Shown here in pieces: positions 1 to 8,329 of a stretch of 64,000 nucleotides of DNA. Below the pieces are notes generated by a model that saw only the letters and a program-made list of their open reading frames with translations, had not been told where the DNA came from and searched no databases. Position 1 is the stretch's first letter. Each line of letters starts with the position of its first letter. Source of the DNA: RYN-133 sp963785425. GTDB lineage: Bacteria > Actinomycetota > Actinomycetes > Mycobacteriales > Jatrophihabitantaceae. Location: positions 1,240,001 to 1,304,000 of the forward strand of contig CAWAVG010000004.1 in assembly GCA_963785425.1 (NCBI GenBank), given 5' to 3'. A program made the translations under genes and the position numbers.

Positions 1-289
1 TGGGGAACAGCCAGTCGTTCTCGCGCAGTGCCAGCACCGCCCCGATCTCGCACGCCTCCTGCCCGCGCGAGGACGGGTACACGGCGAGCCGGCCCTGCTT
101 GGTCAAGGCGGTGGCCTGGGCGTCGAAGCGGCGCCCGATGACCATGCGGCGGTACAACTCGCGCAGCACGTCGATCTCGGGCAGGGCAGCGGTGCCGGTA
201 GGGGTGCCGTCCGCGTCGATCAGCGCGGCCGGACAAAGGTCGGGCGGCTGCAGCGCGGGCGGGGCGGTCGGCTCGTCGAGCAGGGACAA
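1..289 (-). CDS. 2-oxoacid dehydrogenase E1 component, alpha subunit (5' part only)
   Basis: This gene runs off the left edge, so only about 96 N-terminal codons are visible. They match the thiamine-diphosphate-dependent E1 alpha subunit of the pyruvate or branched-chain 2-oxoacid dehydrogenase complex, which decarboxylates the 2-oxoacid and passes the acyl group to E2. Recognisable stretches are RRFDAQATALTKQGR followed by YPSSRGQEA, the usual entry to the E1 alpha fold. The start is TTG at 289, preceded by AAAGGAG at a good distance. The thiamine-binding motif lies outside the window, so substrate class (pyruvate or branched chain) cannot be decided. The divergent Lrp-type gene is the expected regulator. 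Confidence 0.85.
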   Translation of the reverse strand, partial: MSLLDEPTAPPALQPPDLCPAALIDADGTPTGTAALPEIDVLRELYRRMVIGRRFDAQATALTKQGRLAVYPSSRGQEACEIGAVLALRENDWLFP

Positions 290-397
290 CGCTGTCTCCT
301 TTCGGTAGACAAATAGTGCCCGTTGCGCGGGCCATCTGTGTGTACGCGGTGCGACTTGCGAGACAATCGGTCGCTGCTAGGGCTACCGTTCGTACGT
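290..397. promoter_or_regulatory. divergent promoter region, E1 alpha / Lrp regulator
   Basis: This gap of 108 bases separates two genes read away from each other. It must hold both promoters and probably the operator of the Lrp-type protein, which in this family usually controls its divergent neighbour and itself. I see no clear -35/-10 pair or strong dyad that I would defend. The assignment rests on gene orientation only. Confidence 0.5.
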
Positions 398-883
398 ATG
401 GCAGTCCAGGGCTCCGCTGCACCCGGTGCGGACGGACAGATGGCCGCCCTCGACGACACCGATCGCGGCATCGTCGACGCGCTGGTCGCCGACGGACGGC
501 TGTCGATGCGCGCCCTCGCCGAGCGGCTGCACATCTCGCGGGCCGGGGTCTACGCCCGCGTCGAGCGGCTCGAACGCGACGGCGTGATCACCGGGTACAG
601 CGCGGTCGTCGACCAGCGCCGCTACGGCCGTCCTCTGTCGGCGTACGTGAACCTGAAGGTCGCCCAGCAGTCGTGGAAGGCGCTCGGCTCGCGGCTGCTC
701 GCCATCGACGACGTCGAACACGCGACGCTGGTGTCGGGCGAGTACGACATCGTGTTGCTCGTGCGCACCCGCGACGTGGGCACGCTGCGCGACCTCGTCC
801 TCAACCGCTTGCAGGACATGCCCGAGGTGCTGTCGACCGAAACGCTGTTGATCTTCGACGACCTCGTCGCCGCCCCGTCCTGA
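398..883 (+). CDS. Lrp/AsnC-family transcriptional regulator
   Basis: This is a small DNA-binding regulator of the leucine-responsive family, about 161 residues from ATG 398. The N-terminal helix-turn-helix is clear (LDDTDRGIVDALVADGR, then LAERLHISRAGVYARVERL), followed by the ligand-binding RAM domain. The frame stays open upstream to 323, but those residues look non-native and ATG 398 gives the normal family length. Family members sense amino or 2-oxo acids. The divergent E1 alpha gene suggests that this protein controls 2-oxoacid (branched-chain or pyruvate) oxidation, like BkdR-type regulators. That target is inferred from position. Confidence 0.85.
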   Translation: MAVQGSAAPGADGQMAALDDTDRGIVDALVADGRLSMRALAERLHISRAGVYARVERLERDGVITGYSAVVDQRRYGRPLSAYVNLKVAQQSWKALGSRLLAIDDVEHATLVSGEYDIVLLVRTRDVGTLRDLVLNRLQDMPEVLSTETLLIFDDLVAAPS

Positions 884-945
884 CCGCTTCTGGTACCGAA
901 CCGCCGATTTCGGCGTCGATTTCCGGTGGTTCGATACCAGAAGCG
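881..945. repeat. intergenic palindromic repeat, family 1, copy 1
   Basis: Arms at 885-902 (CGCTTCTGGTACCGAACC) and 928-945 are inverted repeats of 18 bases with a single mismatch. The element begins at the TGA stop of the Lrp-type gene. A related element lies at 51405-51470, and both open with TGACCGCTTCTGGTAYCGAA and contain CCGATTTCGGCG. It could act as a terminator, but the conservation between two distant sites points to a dispersed palindromic repeat. Confidence 0.75.
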
Positions 946-976
946 CGAGGGCGGCGATTCGGTTGCGGGACGTAAC

Positions 977-991
977 TAGGCTCAGGGCGTG
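977..991 (+). promoter_or_regulatory. leaderless promoter for the receiver-reductase gene
   Basis: TAGGCT at 977-982 is followed by six bases and then GTG 989. This is the actinobacterial TANNNT -10 hexamer placed so that transcription would start at the first base of the coding region. No Shine-Dalgarno sequence is present, which agrees with a leaderless message. Confidence 0.45.
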
Positions 992-2665
992 ACTTCAGGC
1001 GGAGCCGCCCGCACGTCCATCCTCACCGTCGACGACGATCCCGGCGTCTCGCGCGCGGTCGCTCGCGACCTGCGCCGGCGCTACGGCGACACGCACCGCA
1101 TCGTGCGCGCCGAGTCGGGCGAGCAAGCCCTCGAGGCGCTGCGCGAGATGAAGCTGCGTGGTGACATGGTGGCAGTGCTGCTCGCCGACTACCGCATGCC
1201 GCAGATGAGCGGCCTCGAGTTCCTCGAGGCGGCGATGGACATCTATCCCGCCGCGCGCCGCGTGCTGCTGACCGCGTACGCCGACACGGGCGCGGCGATC
1301 GACGCGATCAACGTCGTCGACCTCGACTACTACCTGCTCAAGCCGTGGGACCCGCCGGAGGAGAAGCTCTACCCGGTCATCGACGCGCAGCTGGAGGGGT
1401 GGTCGCAGGCCGATCATCGCCCGGTGCGCGAGACGAAGGTGGTGGGGCACCGTTGGTCGGCGCGGTCGTCGCAGGTGCGCGAGTTCCTCGCCCGCAACCA
1501 GGTGCCCTACCGCTGGTACACCTCCGATTCGCCAGAGGGCAAGCGTCTGCTCGACGCCGCCGAGGCCGATGCCCGCGAGATCCCGCTCGTCATCACCCCG
1601 GACGGCACCGCGCTGCGCACCCCGTCCGATTCCGAGCTGGCCCAACACGTCGGGCTCGCCACCGTCCCGGCCGAGGACTTCTACGACCTCGTCGTGGTCG
1701 GCGGCGGGCCCGCCGGGCTCGGCTCGGCGGTGTACGGCGCGTCCGAGGGCTTACGGACGGTCCTGGTCGAGCGGACGGCGACCGGAGGGCAGGCCGGGCA
1801 GAGCTCGCGCATCGAGAACTACCTCGGCTTCCCTGACGGCGTATCAGGCGCGCAGCTGACCGAGCGCGCCCGGCGCCAGGCCGTGAAGTTCGGCGCCGAG
1901 CTGATCACCACCCGCGATGTCACGGCGCTCGAGGTCAACGGCGCCGGACGCACGGTGCGCTTCGCCGACGGCGGCTCGATCGACGCGCAGACGGTCATCC
2001 TCGCGACCGGCGTCTCGTACCGGCAGCTCGCAGCCGAAGGGTGCGACCGGCTCACCGGCCGCGGCGTGTTCTACGGTTCGGCGCTGACCGAAGCGGCGAA
2101 CTGCAAGGACAAGGACGTCTACATCGTCGGCGGGGCGAACTCGGCGGGGCAGGCGGCCGTCTACCTGGCGCGCGGCGCCAAGTCGGTGACACTGCTGGTG
2201 CGCGGTGAGTCACTGACCCAGTCGATGTCGTACTACCTGATCCAGCAGATCGAGGGCATCGAGAACATCTCGATCCGCACCTGCTGCGAGGTCGTCGAGG
2301 TGCACGGTCAGAAGCAGCTCGAAGCCATCACGCTGCAGGACAAGAACAGCGGCACCCGCGAAACGGTCGACGCCGGCTGGCTGTTCGTGTTCATCGGAGC
2401 CGCGCCGCGCACCGACTGGCTCGACGGCGTCGTGATCCGCGACGAGCGCGGGTTCGTGCTCTCCGGGCCCGACCTCGCCGTCGACGGCGCCGCGCCGCCG
2501 GGATGGAATCTGGACCGTCTGCCGTTCCACCTGGAGACGAGCGTGCCAGGCGTCTTCGCCGCCGGCGACGTGCGGTCCGAGTCGGCCAAACGGGTCGCGT
2601 CCGCCGTCGGTGAGGGCGCGATGGCGGTCATGCTCGTGCACCGCTACATCGAGGGGTTGCCGTGA
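989..2665 (+). CDS. response-regulator receiver fused to thioredoxin-reductase-like flavoprotein
   Basis: The protein has 558 residues in three parts. Residues 8-140 are a CheY-like receiver (acidic DDD at 15-17, phosphoacceptor Asp67 in LLADYRMP, Lys118 in LLKPWD). Residues about 145-215 look like a thioredoxin-fold linker without a CxxC pair. Residues about 230-555 are an FAD/NAD(P) pyridine nucleotide-disulfide oxidoreductase (VVGGGPAGLGSA, later IVGGANSAGQAA and VFAAGDVRSESAKR). Where thioredoxin reductase has its redox-active CxxC there is FYGSALTEA, so ordinary thioredoxin reduction is unlikely. The GTG start overlaps nothing upstream, while the downstream kinase overlaps by GTGA, implying that kinase and receiver are partners. 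The electron acceptor is unknown. Confidence 0.85.
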   Translation: MTSGGAARTSILTVDDDPGVSRAVARDLRRRYGDTHRIVRAESGEQALEALREMKLRGDMVAVLLADYRMPQMSGLEFLEAAMDIYPAARRVLLTAYADTGAAIDAINVVDLDYYLLKPWDPPEEKLYPVIDAQLEGWSQADHRPVRETKVVGHRWSARSSQVREFLARNQVPYRWYTSDSPEGKRLLDAAEADAREIPLVITPDGTALRTPSDSELAQHVGLATVPAEDFYDLVVVGGGPAGLGSAVYGASEGLRTVLVERTATGGQAGQSSRIENYLGFPDGVSGAQLTERARRQAVKFGAELITTRDVTALEVNGAGRTVRFADGGSIDAQTVILATGVSYRQLAAEGCDRLTGRGVFYGSALTEAANCKDKDVYIVGGANSAGQAAVYLARGAKSVTLLVRGESLTQSMSYYLIQQIEGIENISIRTCCEVVEVHGQKQLEAITLQDKNSGTRETVDAGWLFVFIGAAPRTDWLDGVVIRDERGFVLSGPDLAVDGAAPPGWNLDRLPFHLETSVPGVFAAGDVRSESAKRVASAVGEGAMAVMLVHRYIEGLP

Positions 2666-4092
2666 CGGAAATGATGCCCTGCGACATCGACGAGATGCGC
2701 ACCCTGTTCCTGTTCGAGAAGCTCAATGACGAACAGCTGAGGTGGCTGTGCGAACGCGGCCACGTGCAATGGTTCGAGCCCGGCTGGATCGCACGCGAGG
2801 GCGACCCGGCCACCTGCTTCTACGTCATGATCGAGGGCTCGATCGCGCTGTCGCGCCGGGTAGGTGACGACGACGTCGAGATCAGCCGCACCGACCAGCG
2901 GGGCGTCTACACCGGCGCGTGGCAGTCCTATCTCGGCAACCGCGCCGAGCAGACCTATCCCGGCTCGACGCGCGCGCTCACCCGCACCCGCATGTACGTG
3001 CTCGGCGCCGACGACTTCGCCGAGTTCATGCGCATCTGGTTCCCGATGCCGCTGCACCTGCTCGAGGGTTTGTTCTTCGGCCAGAAGCGCAACCAGGGCG
3101 CGCTCGCACAGCGCGAGCGGCTGCTCGCGCTCGGCTCGCTGTCGGCCGGTCTCACCCACGAGCTCAACAACCCGGCGGCGGCCGCGGTCCGCGCCACGTC
3201 CTCGCTGCGTGACCGGGTCGCGCACATGCGACAGAAGCTGAAGATGATCGCCGGCGGCGCGTGGGACCGCGCCCAGCTCGAGACACTGATCGAGGTGCAG
3301 GAACGCGCCGTCGAGAGAGTCGCCAAGGCTCCCGAACTCAGCCCGCTCGAGGCCTCGGACATGGAGGACGAACTCACCGACTGGTTCGACGACCACGGCA
3401 TCCAGCGCGGCTACGACCTCGCGCCGACCTTCGTCGCCGCCGGGTGCGACGTCGGCTGGCTCGACCAGGTCGCGGCGACCGTCGACGACGGGATGCTCGA
3501 CGGCGCGGTGCGCTGGCTGAACTACTCGCTCGAGACCGAACTGCTGATGAACGAGATCGAGGACTCGACCACGCGCATCTCGACACTGGTCAACGCCGCC
3601 AAGCAGTACTCGCAGATGGACCGCGCACCCCATCAGGTGCTCGACATCCACGAGCTGCTCGACAGCACCCTGATCATGCTCAGCCGCAAGATCGGTGACA
3701 TCAAGGTCGTCAAGGACTACGACCGCACCCTGCCGCGAGTGCCGGTGTACGGCGCGGAACTCAACCAGGTCTGGACGAACCTGATCGACAACGCACTGCA
3801 GGCGATGGACGGCGCGGGCACGCTGACCGTGCGGACGAGTCGCCACGGCGACGACGCGATCCAGATCGAGATCGGCGACACCGGACCGGGCATCCCCAAG
3901 GAGAACGTGGCCCGCATCTTCGAGCCGTTCTTCACGACCAAGCCGGTCGGACAGGGCACCGGCCTCGGCCTCGACATCTCGTGGCGCATCGTCGTCAACA
4001 AGCACCACGGCGACCTCAGTGTCGAGTCGCGCCCGGGCGAGACCGTGTTCCGGGTACGCCTGCCGATCCGCGCAGCGGAGGAGAACTCATGA
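2662..4092 (+). CDS. sensor histidine kinase with N-terminal cyclic-nucleotide-binding domain
   Basis: This soluble kinase has 476 residues. Residues about 10-130 form a cyclic-nucleotide-binding (cNMP/CRP-like) fold. The dimerisation/phosphoacceptor box is LSAGLTHELNNP with His166. The C-terminal ATPase domain has DNALQAMDG (N box), DTGPGIP (G1) and GTGLGL (G2). No membrane segment is visible, so the signal should be cytosolic. GTG 2662 overlaps the TGA of the receiver-reductase gene, and its own stop overlaps the next ATG, so the three genes are translationally coupled. It is likely to phosphorylate Asp67 of the upstream fusion protein; that pairing is inferred. Confidence 0.88.
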   Translation: MTEMMPCDIDEMRTLFLFEKLNDEQLRWLCERGHVQWFEPGWIAREGDPATCFYVMIEGSIALSRRVGDDDVEISRTDQRGVYTGAWQSYLGNRAEQTYPGSTRALTRTRMYVLGADDFAEFMRIWFPMPLHLLEGLFFGQKRNQGALAQRERLLALGSLSAGLTHELNNPAAAAVRATSSLRDRVAHMRQKLKMIAGGAWDRAQLETLIEVQERAVERVAKAPELSPLEASDMEDELTDWFDDHGIQRGYDLAPTFVAAGCDVGWLDQVAATVDDGMLDGAVRWLNYSLETELLMNEIEDSTTRISTLVNAAKQYSQMDRAPHQVLDIHELLDSTLIMLSRKIGDIKVVKDYDRTLPRVPVYGAELNQVWTNLIDNALQAMDGAGTLTVRTSRHGDDAIQIEIGDTGPGIPKENVARIFEPFFTTKPVGQGTGLGLDISWRIVVNKHHGDLSVESRPGETVFRVRLPIRAAEENS

Positions 4093-4433
4093 CCAATCCC
4101 GGCGTCGACCCGTCCGTCCCCCCGAGCGGCGCCGGCTGCGTCGAGTGCGACCAGGCCGGCGGGTGGTGGGTGCACCTGAGGCGCTGCGCGCAGTGCGGGC
4201 ACATCGGCTGCTGCGACTCCTCGCCCGAGCAGCACGCGAGCGCGCACGCCGCGGCCACCGGCCACCGGTACGTGCAGAGTTTCGAGCCGGGCGAGAACTG
4301 GTTCTGGGACTACGAGCAGCAGGACTACTACGACGGTCCGCAGCTGGCCGAACCGCAGCACCACCCGGTCGAACAGCCGGTTCCGGGACCGCAGGGCAGG
4401 GTTCCGGGCGACTGGCGTAACCACATCCACTGA
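4089..4433 (+). CDS. UBP-type zinc-finger protein
   Basis: A small protein of 114 residues with the ZnF-UBP fold: GCVECDQAGGWWVHLRRC, CAQCGHIGCCDSS and HASAHAAATGHRYVQ supply the Cys/His zinc ligands. In eukaryotes this finger binds the free C-terminus of ubiquitin; bacterial versions are common in actinobacteria but their ligand is not established. The tail (about residues 65-114) is acidic, aromatic and proline-rich. ATG 4089 overlaps the kinase stop (ATGA), so it belongs to the same coupled unit. It may be an adaptor in that signalling system, which is inference. Confidence 0.85.
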   Translation: MTNPGVDPSVPPSGAGCVECDQAGGWWVHLRRCAQCGHIGCCDSSPEQHASAHAAATGHRYVQSFEPGENWFWDYEQQDYYDGPQLAEPQHHPVEQPVPGPQGRVPGDWRNHIH

Positions 4434-4434
4434 C

Positions 4435-6675
4435 GTGCCCGCGTGGCTGACCCGCCGGGTCGCGGCACACGACCCCGGCTGGGTGGCGAGCAAACGCGCG
4501 CTGCGTGCAGCGGTGATCGTGCCGGTCAACTTCGCGATCGGTTCCCAGGTCATCGGCGACGCGCAGGTCGCGACGTTCGCGGCGTTCGGGTCGTTCGCGC
4601 TGCTCCTGTTCGCCGCGTTCCCGGGCGGACGAACGAACCGACTCGCCGCCTATCTCGTGCTGGGCGTGACCGGGGCCGTGCTGATCGTGCTCGGCTCGGT
4701 GGTCGCGTCTCCCGACTGGCTCGCCGTGACCGCGATGGCGGTGGTGTCCTTCGCCGTCCTGTTCGCGGGCGTGACCAGTTCGCTGATCAACGCAGGAACC
4801 CAGGCCGCGCTGCTTGCGTTCATCCTCGCCGTGATGCTGCCCGGCGGCCGCACATACGTGCCGGAACGGCTCGGCGGCTGGGCCATCGCCGTGGCGATCT
4901 CGGCGCCGGTCGCGCTCTTCGTGTGGCCTCCCGCAGACCAGGACGTGCTTCGGCAGCGCGCAGCCGCGCTGTGCCGTGCCATGGCGGCGATGCTGCATCT
5001 GGAGCAGCCGGCGCCGGGCGGCCGCGACCCGCTCGCCGCCATGCGCTCGGCGGCACGTGACCTGCGCGACGCCTTTCGAATGTCGGCCGCCGCGCGCACC
5101 GCGGCGCTGAGCACCGGCGCCCGACTGCTGATCCGACTCGTCGACGAACTCGAATGGCTTTCGACCATCGTCGTGAACGCGTGTGCCGACGCGCCGGAGG
5201 GCTGGTCGGAAGAAGGCCGCCGGCTGCGGGACGCTGCGGCGCAACTGCTGTCGGCGTGTGCCGACACGCTCGATCACCACGGCGACGGGCCGGCGCCGAC
5301 CGCGTGCAGCGACCTCGACCGCTGCATCGCCGAGTTCGCCGAGGCTCGTCGTGCGATCGCAGCCGAGGCACTCACCTCGCTGCGGGTCAGCGCGGCCGGT
5401 CCGGGCGACCCGACGGCCGCCGGCGAGTTCGGGCGTCCGCTCTACGCCGCGCACGAACTCGGTTACGTGGTCACACTCTCGGCACAGACCGTCGCGGAGA
5501 TCGCCAGGGCGGACTCGCGGTCGTGGTGGAGCCGGTTGCTCGGACGCGGGGCGGCGGGCGCCGCGCAACGCGCCGCGTCGGGCCACCTCGACCGCCACTC
5601 GGTACGCCTGCAGACCAGCATCCGCGCCGCGGCCGGCCTGGCGCTCGCGGTTCTCGTCTCGCGGGTCGTCGATGCGCAGAACGCCTTCTGGATCGGGTTG
5701 GGAGCGCTGTCGGTGCTGCGCTCCAACGCGCTCTCGACCGGGGCGACGGTGTTGCGAGCATTGCTCGGCACCGTCGTGGGATTCGCGATCGGCGGCGGTC
5801 TCGTCGCGATCATCGGGATCAATCACGCCGTGCTGTGGACGCTGTTCCCGATCGTCATCTTCGTTGCGGCGTCGGCGCCGGCACTGATCTCGTTCGTGGC
5901 GGGCCAGGCTGCCTTTACCGTGTTCACGATCATTCTGTTCAACATCATCGCGCCGGCCGGCTGGGAGATCGGCGTCGTGCGCGTCGAGGACGTCGCACTC
6001 GGCTGCGCCGCGAGCCTCGTCGCGGGATTCCTGTTCTGGCCGCGCGGCGCCGCCGCAGCGCTCGGCGCCGCCTATGCCGAGGCGTACAGCACCGCCGCCC
6101 GGTTCCTGCGGCAGTCGGTCGCAGCGCTGTACGAGCGCACGAGCACGCCTGCGGCGGTCGGTGACATCGCGACCGCCGCCGGCGCGCGGCTCGACGACGC
6201 GTTGCGGCAGTACCTCGCCGAACAGGGCACCAAACGGGTTCCGCTGGAAAGTGTCGCGGCGCTCGCCAATGGCGCGACGCGCGTGCGGCTCGCCGGCGTC
6301 GCGATCAACGAACTGCACGCGCAGGCGCCCGACGGCGTCGTCGTCCCGTCCGGGGACGAGGAACTCGTCGAGCCGGCCGAGTTGCTGCAACGCCGCGCCG
6401 AGGACGTCAGCGAGTGGTACGCGGAGCTTGCCGACGTCATCGCCGGCCGAGCCCCCGCAGTGCCGCCGGTCGACGGCGCTGCCAACGGCACCTCCTTCCT
6501 CGACGTGGTGCTGCCCGCGGTGCACGGCTGCGGTGATCCCGAGCGCGCCCGCCGCGCCGAGCAACTGCTGTGGTCGGGGCAGTACCTCGGCGACGTCGAC
6601 CGGTTGCGCGAGGCGCTCGCTACTCCGGCCGCGCTGGTGAGCACGGCACGCGAACGCGGGTGGTGGCGTTCCTGA
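4435..6675 (+). CDS. FUSC-family (aromatic acid exporter-like) membrane protein
   Basis: The protein has 746 residues and a duplicated layout: a block of about six membrane segments at residues 20-170, a cytosolic region, a second membrane block at about 390-560, and a cytosolic tail. This is the plan of the FUSC / YccS / ArAE group, which includes efflux proteins for aromatic carboxylic acids. It starts with GTG one base after the zinc-finger stop and so continues the operon. The substrate cannot be read from the sequence. Confidence 0.8.
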   Translation: MPAWLTRRVAAHDPGWVASKRALRAAVIVPVNFAIGSQVIGDAQVATFAAFGSFALLLFAAFPGGRTNRLAAYLVLGVTGAVLIVLGSVVASPDWLAVTAMAVVSFAVLFAGVTSSLINAGTQAALLAFILAVMLPGGRTYVPERLGGWAIAVAISAPVALFVWPPADQDVLRQRAAALCRAMAAMLHLEQPAPGGRDPLAAMRSAARDLRDAFRMSAAARTAALSTGARLLIRLVDELEWLSTIVVNACADAPEGWSEEGRRLRDAAAQLLSACADTLDHHGDGPAPTACSDLDRCIAEFAEARRAIAAEALTSLRVSAAGPGDPTAAGEFGRPLYAAHELGYVVTLSAQTVAEIARADSRSWWSRLLGRGAAGAAQRAASGHLDRHSVRLQTSIRAAAGLALAVLVSRVVDAQNAFWIGLGALSVLRSNALSTGATVLRALLGTVVGFAIGGGLVAIIGINHAVLWTLFPIVIFVAASAPALISFVAGQAAFTVFTIILFNIIAPAGWEIGVVRVEDVALGCAASLVAGFLFWPRGAAAALGAAYAEAYSTAARFLRQSVAALYERTSTPAAVGDIATAAGARLDDALRQYLAEQGTKRVPLESVAALANGATRVRLAGVAINELHAQAPDGVVVPSGDEELVEPAELLQRRAEDVSEWYAELADVIAGRAPAVPPVDGAANGTSFLDVVLPAVHGCGDPERARRAEQLLWSGQYLGDVDRLREALATPAALVSTARERGWWRS

Positions 6676-6733
6676 CGACGACCTCGTGATTCGCGGTGCA
6701 CACTGTTGGTCGCCTACCACGAGAGGGAATTCG

Positions 6734-7186
6734 ATGACCAACGCTGCCAATGCTCTGAGCCCGTCCGAGATCGTCTCTTCGACGAAGCACCCCGCGCTGA
6801 TCTCGGTCGCCGAGAAGCGCGCCGCGGACGTGCAGCTGCGCGTCGCAGACGCGATCACGAAGTTCGCGGGATCGATGATGTTCGTCTATGTCCATATCGT
6901 GCTGTTCGCGGTGTGGATGCTGCTCATCGAGACGAACCCGTGGCCGACGCTGACGTTGACGGTCTCGCTCGAGGCGATCTTCCTGTCGACGTTCGTGATG
7001 ATCGGCCAGAACCGGCAGGCGGCCTACCAGCAGGCAAAGGCCGACCACGACTTCGTGACGAACGAGCAGGAACTGAAGACGAACACCGAGCTGACGCAGT
7101 CGATCCACGACATGACCAAGGCGCTGCACCTGCAGATCTGCGTCGGCCAGCCGCCGACCAACCAGCCGGCGACACCGGAGGCGTGA
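6734..7186 (+). CDS. DUF1003 membrane protein
   Basis: A protein of 150 residues with two membrane helices (around MMFVYVHIVLFAVWMLL and the segment ending in STFVMIGQNRQA) and a soluble C-terminal helix, matching DUF1003. The start at ATG 6734 is supported by GAGAGGGA a few bases upstream; an in-frame ATG at 6686 lacks such a site. Function is unknown for the family. The stop overlaps a possible GTG start of the phosphatase gene. Confidence 0.8.
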   Translation: MTNAANALSPSEIVSSTKHPALISVAEKRAADVQLRVADAITKFAGSMMFVYVHIVLFAVWMLLIETNPWPTLTLTVSLEAIFLSTFVMIGQNRQAAYQQAKADHDFVTNEQELKTNTELTQSIHDMTKALHLQICVGQPPTNQPATPEA

Positions 7187-7206
7187 GCCGCACGCAGGAC
7201 GCAGGC

Positions 7207-7647
7207 ATGCGCATTCTCTTCGTGTGCTCCGGAAACATCTGCCGCTCACCGACCGCGGAGGCGGCCATGCGCCGGTTGGTCGGGCAAGCCGGGCTGGACG
7301 CCGAGATCGAGGTCGACAGTGCCGGCACCGGGGCCTGGCACGTCGGCGAGCCACCGGACGACCGGGCGCGCGCCGCGGCGCAACGGCGGGGTATCGCGCT
7401 GACCGGCACGGCCCGCCAGATCGAAGCCGGCGACTTCACGCATTTCGATCTCGTGCTCGCCGTCGACGACGAGAACCTGCAACGGCTGCGCCGCGTCGCA
7501 CCGCCGGGTACGGACGAGCGCATTCGACTGCTCGACGACGTCGACGTCCCTGACCCCTACTACGGCGGCCCGGACGGGTTCGACGCCGTGCTCGACCAGG
7601 TCGACGCGGCCTGCCGCCGGCTGCTCGATGAACTACGTCAAGACTGA
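7207..7647 (+). CDS. low-molecular-weight protein-tyrosine phosphatase
   Basis: The protein has 146 residues and begins almost directly with the P-loop: CSGNICRS carries catalytic Cys7 and Arg13 (C-x5-R). The acidic loop is represented by DPYYGGPDGF near the C-terminus. It hydrolyses phosphotyrosine, and actinobacterial homologues (PtpA type) act on bacterial or exported targets. An alternative GTG at 7183 overlaps the upstream stop (GTGA) and would add eight residues; both starts have weak ribosome sites. Confidence 0.88.
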   Translation: MRILFVCSGNICRSPTAEAAMRRLVGQAGLDAEIEVDSAGTGAWHVGEPPDDRARAAAQRRGIALTGTARQIEAGDFTHFDLVLAVDDENLQRLRRVAPPGTDERIRLLDDVDVPDPYYGGPDGFDAVLDQVDAACRRLLDELRQD

Positions 7648-8312
7648 CCCCGCGCCGCTGGAGGCGGCCGGGCTGCGCTGGCTCGCTGAGGCCGGGGCGC
7701 GCGTCCCGGAGATCGTGTCGGCTACGCCGGATCGGCTGGTACTGCAGCGGATCGAGCCCGGGAGCCTGGACGCGGCCGGCGAGGAAGATCTCGGCCGCAT
7801 GCTCGCCACCATGCACCGCGCCGGCGCCGCGCGCTTCGGCACCCTGCCCGCGCCGGGCCGATTCCTCGTCGGGCGCTGCGAACTCGAGTCGCCCGAGAGC
7901 GACGACTGGAACGACTACTACCTCACTCACCGGCTGCTGCCGCTCGCGGAGCGGGTCGGGCTGCGAACGTGAGGTCGCGGCCGTGCGTGTCGACGCACCG
8001 GTCGAGCCGCCGGCCCGACTGCACGGCGATCTCTGGACGGGCAACGTGCTCGCCGACTGCACCGGGCGCGCGTGGTTGATCGATCCCGCGGCCCACGGCG
8101 GCCACCGCGAGATGGATCTGGCCATGCTCGACCTGTTCGGCCACATCCCCGAACGCACCGCGTCGGCGTACGCAGAGGTTGCGCCGCTGGCCGACGGATG
8201 GCGCGAGCGCATCCCGTTGTGGCAGCTGTTCCCGCTGCTCGTCCATGCCGTGCTCTTCGGCGGCGGATACCTACGTCGGTCGGCCGACCTCGCCGGCCGC
8301 CTCGCGCGCTGA
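7628..8312 (+). pseudogene. fructosamine kinase family protein, frame interrupted
   Basis: Two adjoining frames together resemble fructosamine-3-kinase, an aminoglycoside-phosphotransferase-like enzyme that phosphorylates sugar adducts on proteins. The first part (7628-7972) carries LVLQRIEPGSL and the short end of the N-lobe. The second, in another frame up to 8312, carries the catalytic ARLHGDLWTGNVL (HGDxxxxN) and LIDPA. Removing one base near 7964 joins ...VGL to EREVAAVRVD and restores one frame. The product would be about 228 residues, somewhat short for the family. The start overlaps the end of the phosphatase gene. This is either true inactivation or a sequence error. Confidence 0.7.
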
Positions 8313-8329
8313 CAGCGGATGATCGGTCC

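Noticed and set aside
989..2665. trxB, thioredoxin-disulfide reductase
   Set aside because: The redox CxxC is absent and a receiver domain is fused in front.
4087..6858. Very long open frame on the minus strand opposite the FUSC gene
   Set aside because: It is a high-GC shadow: Arg/Gly/Ala-rich, no domain, and the opposite strand has clear membrane protein sequence.
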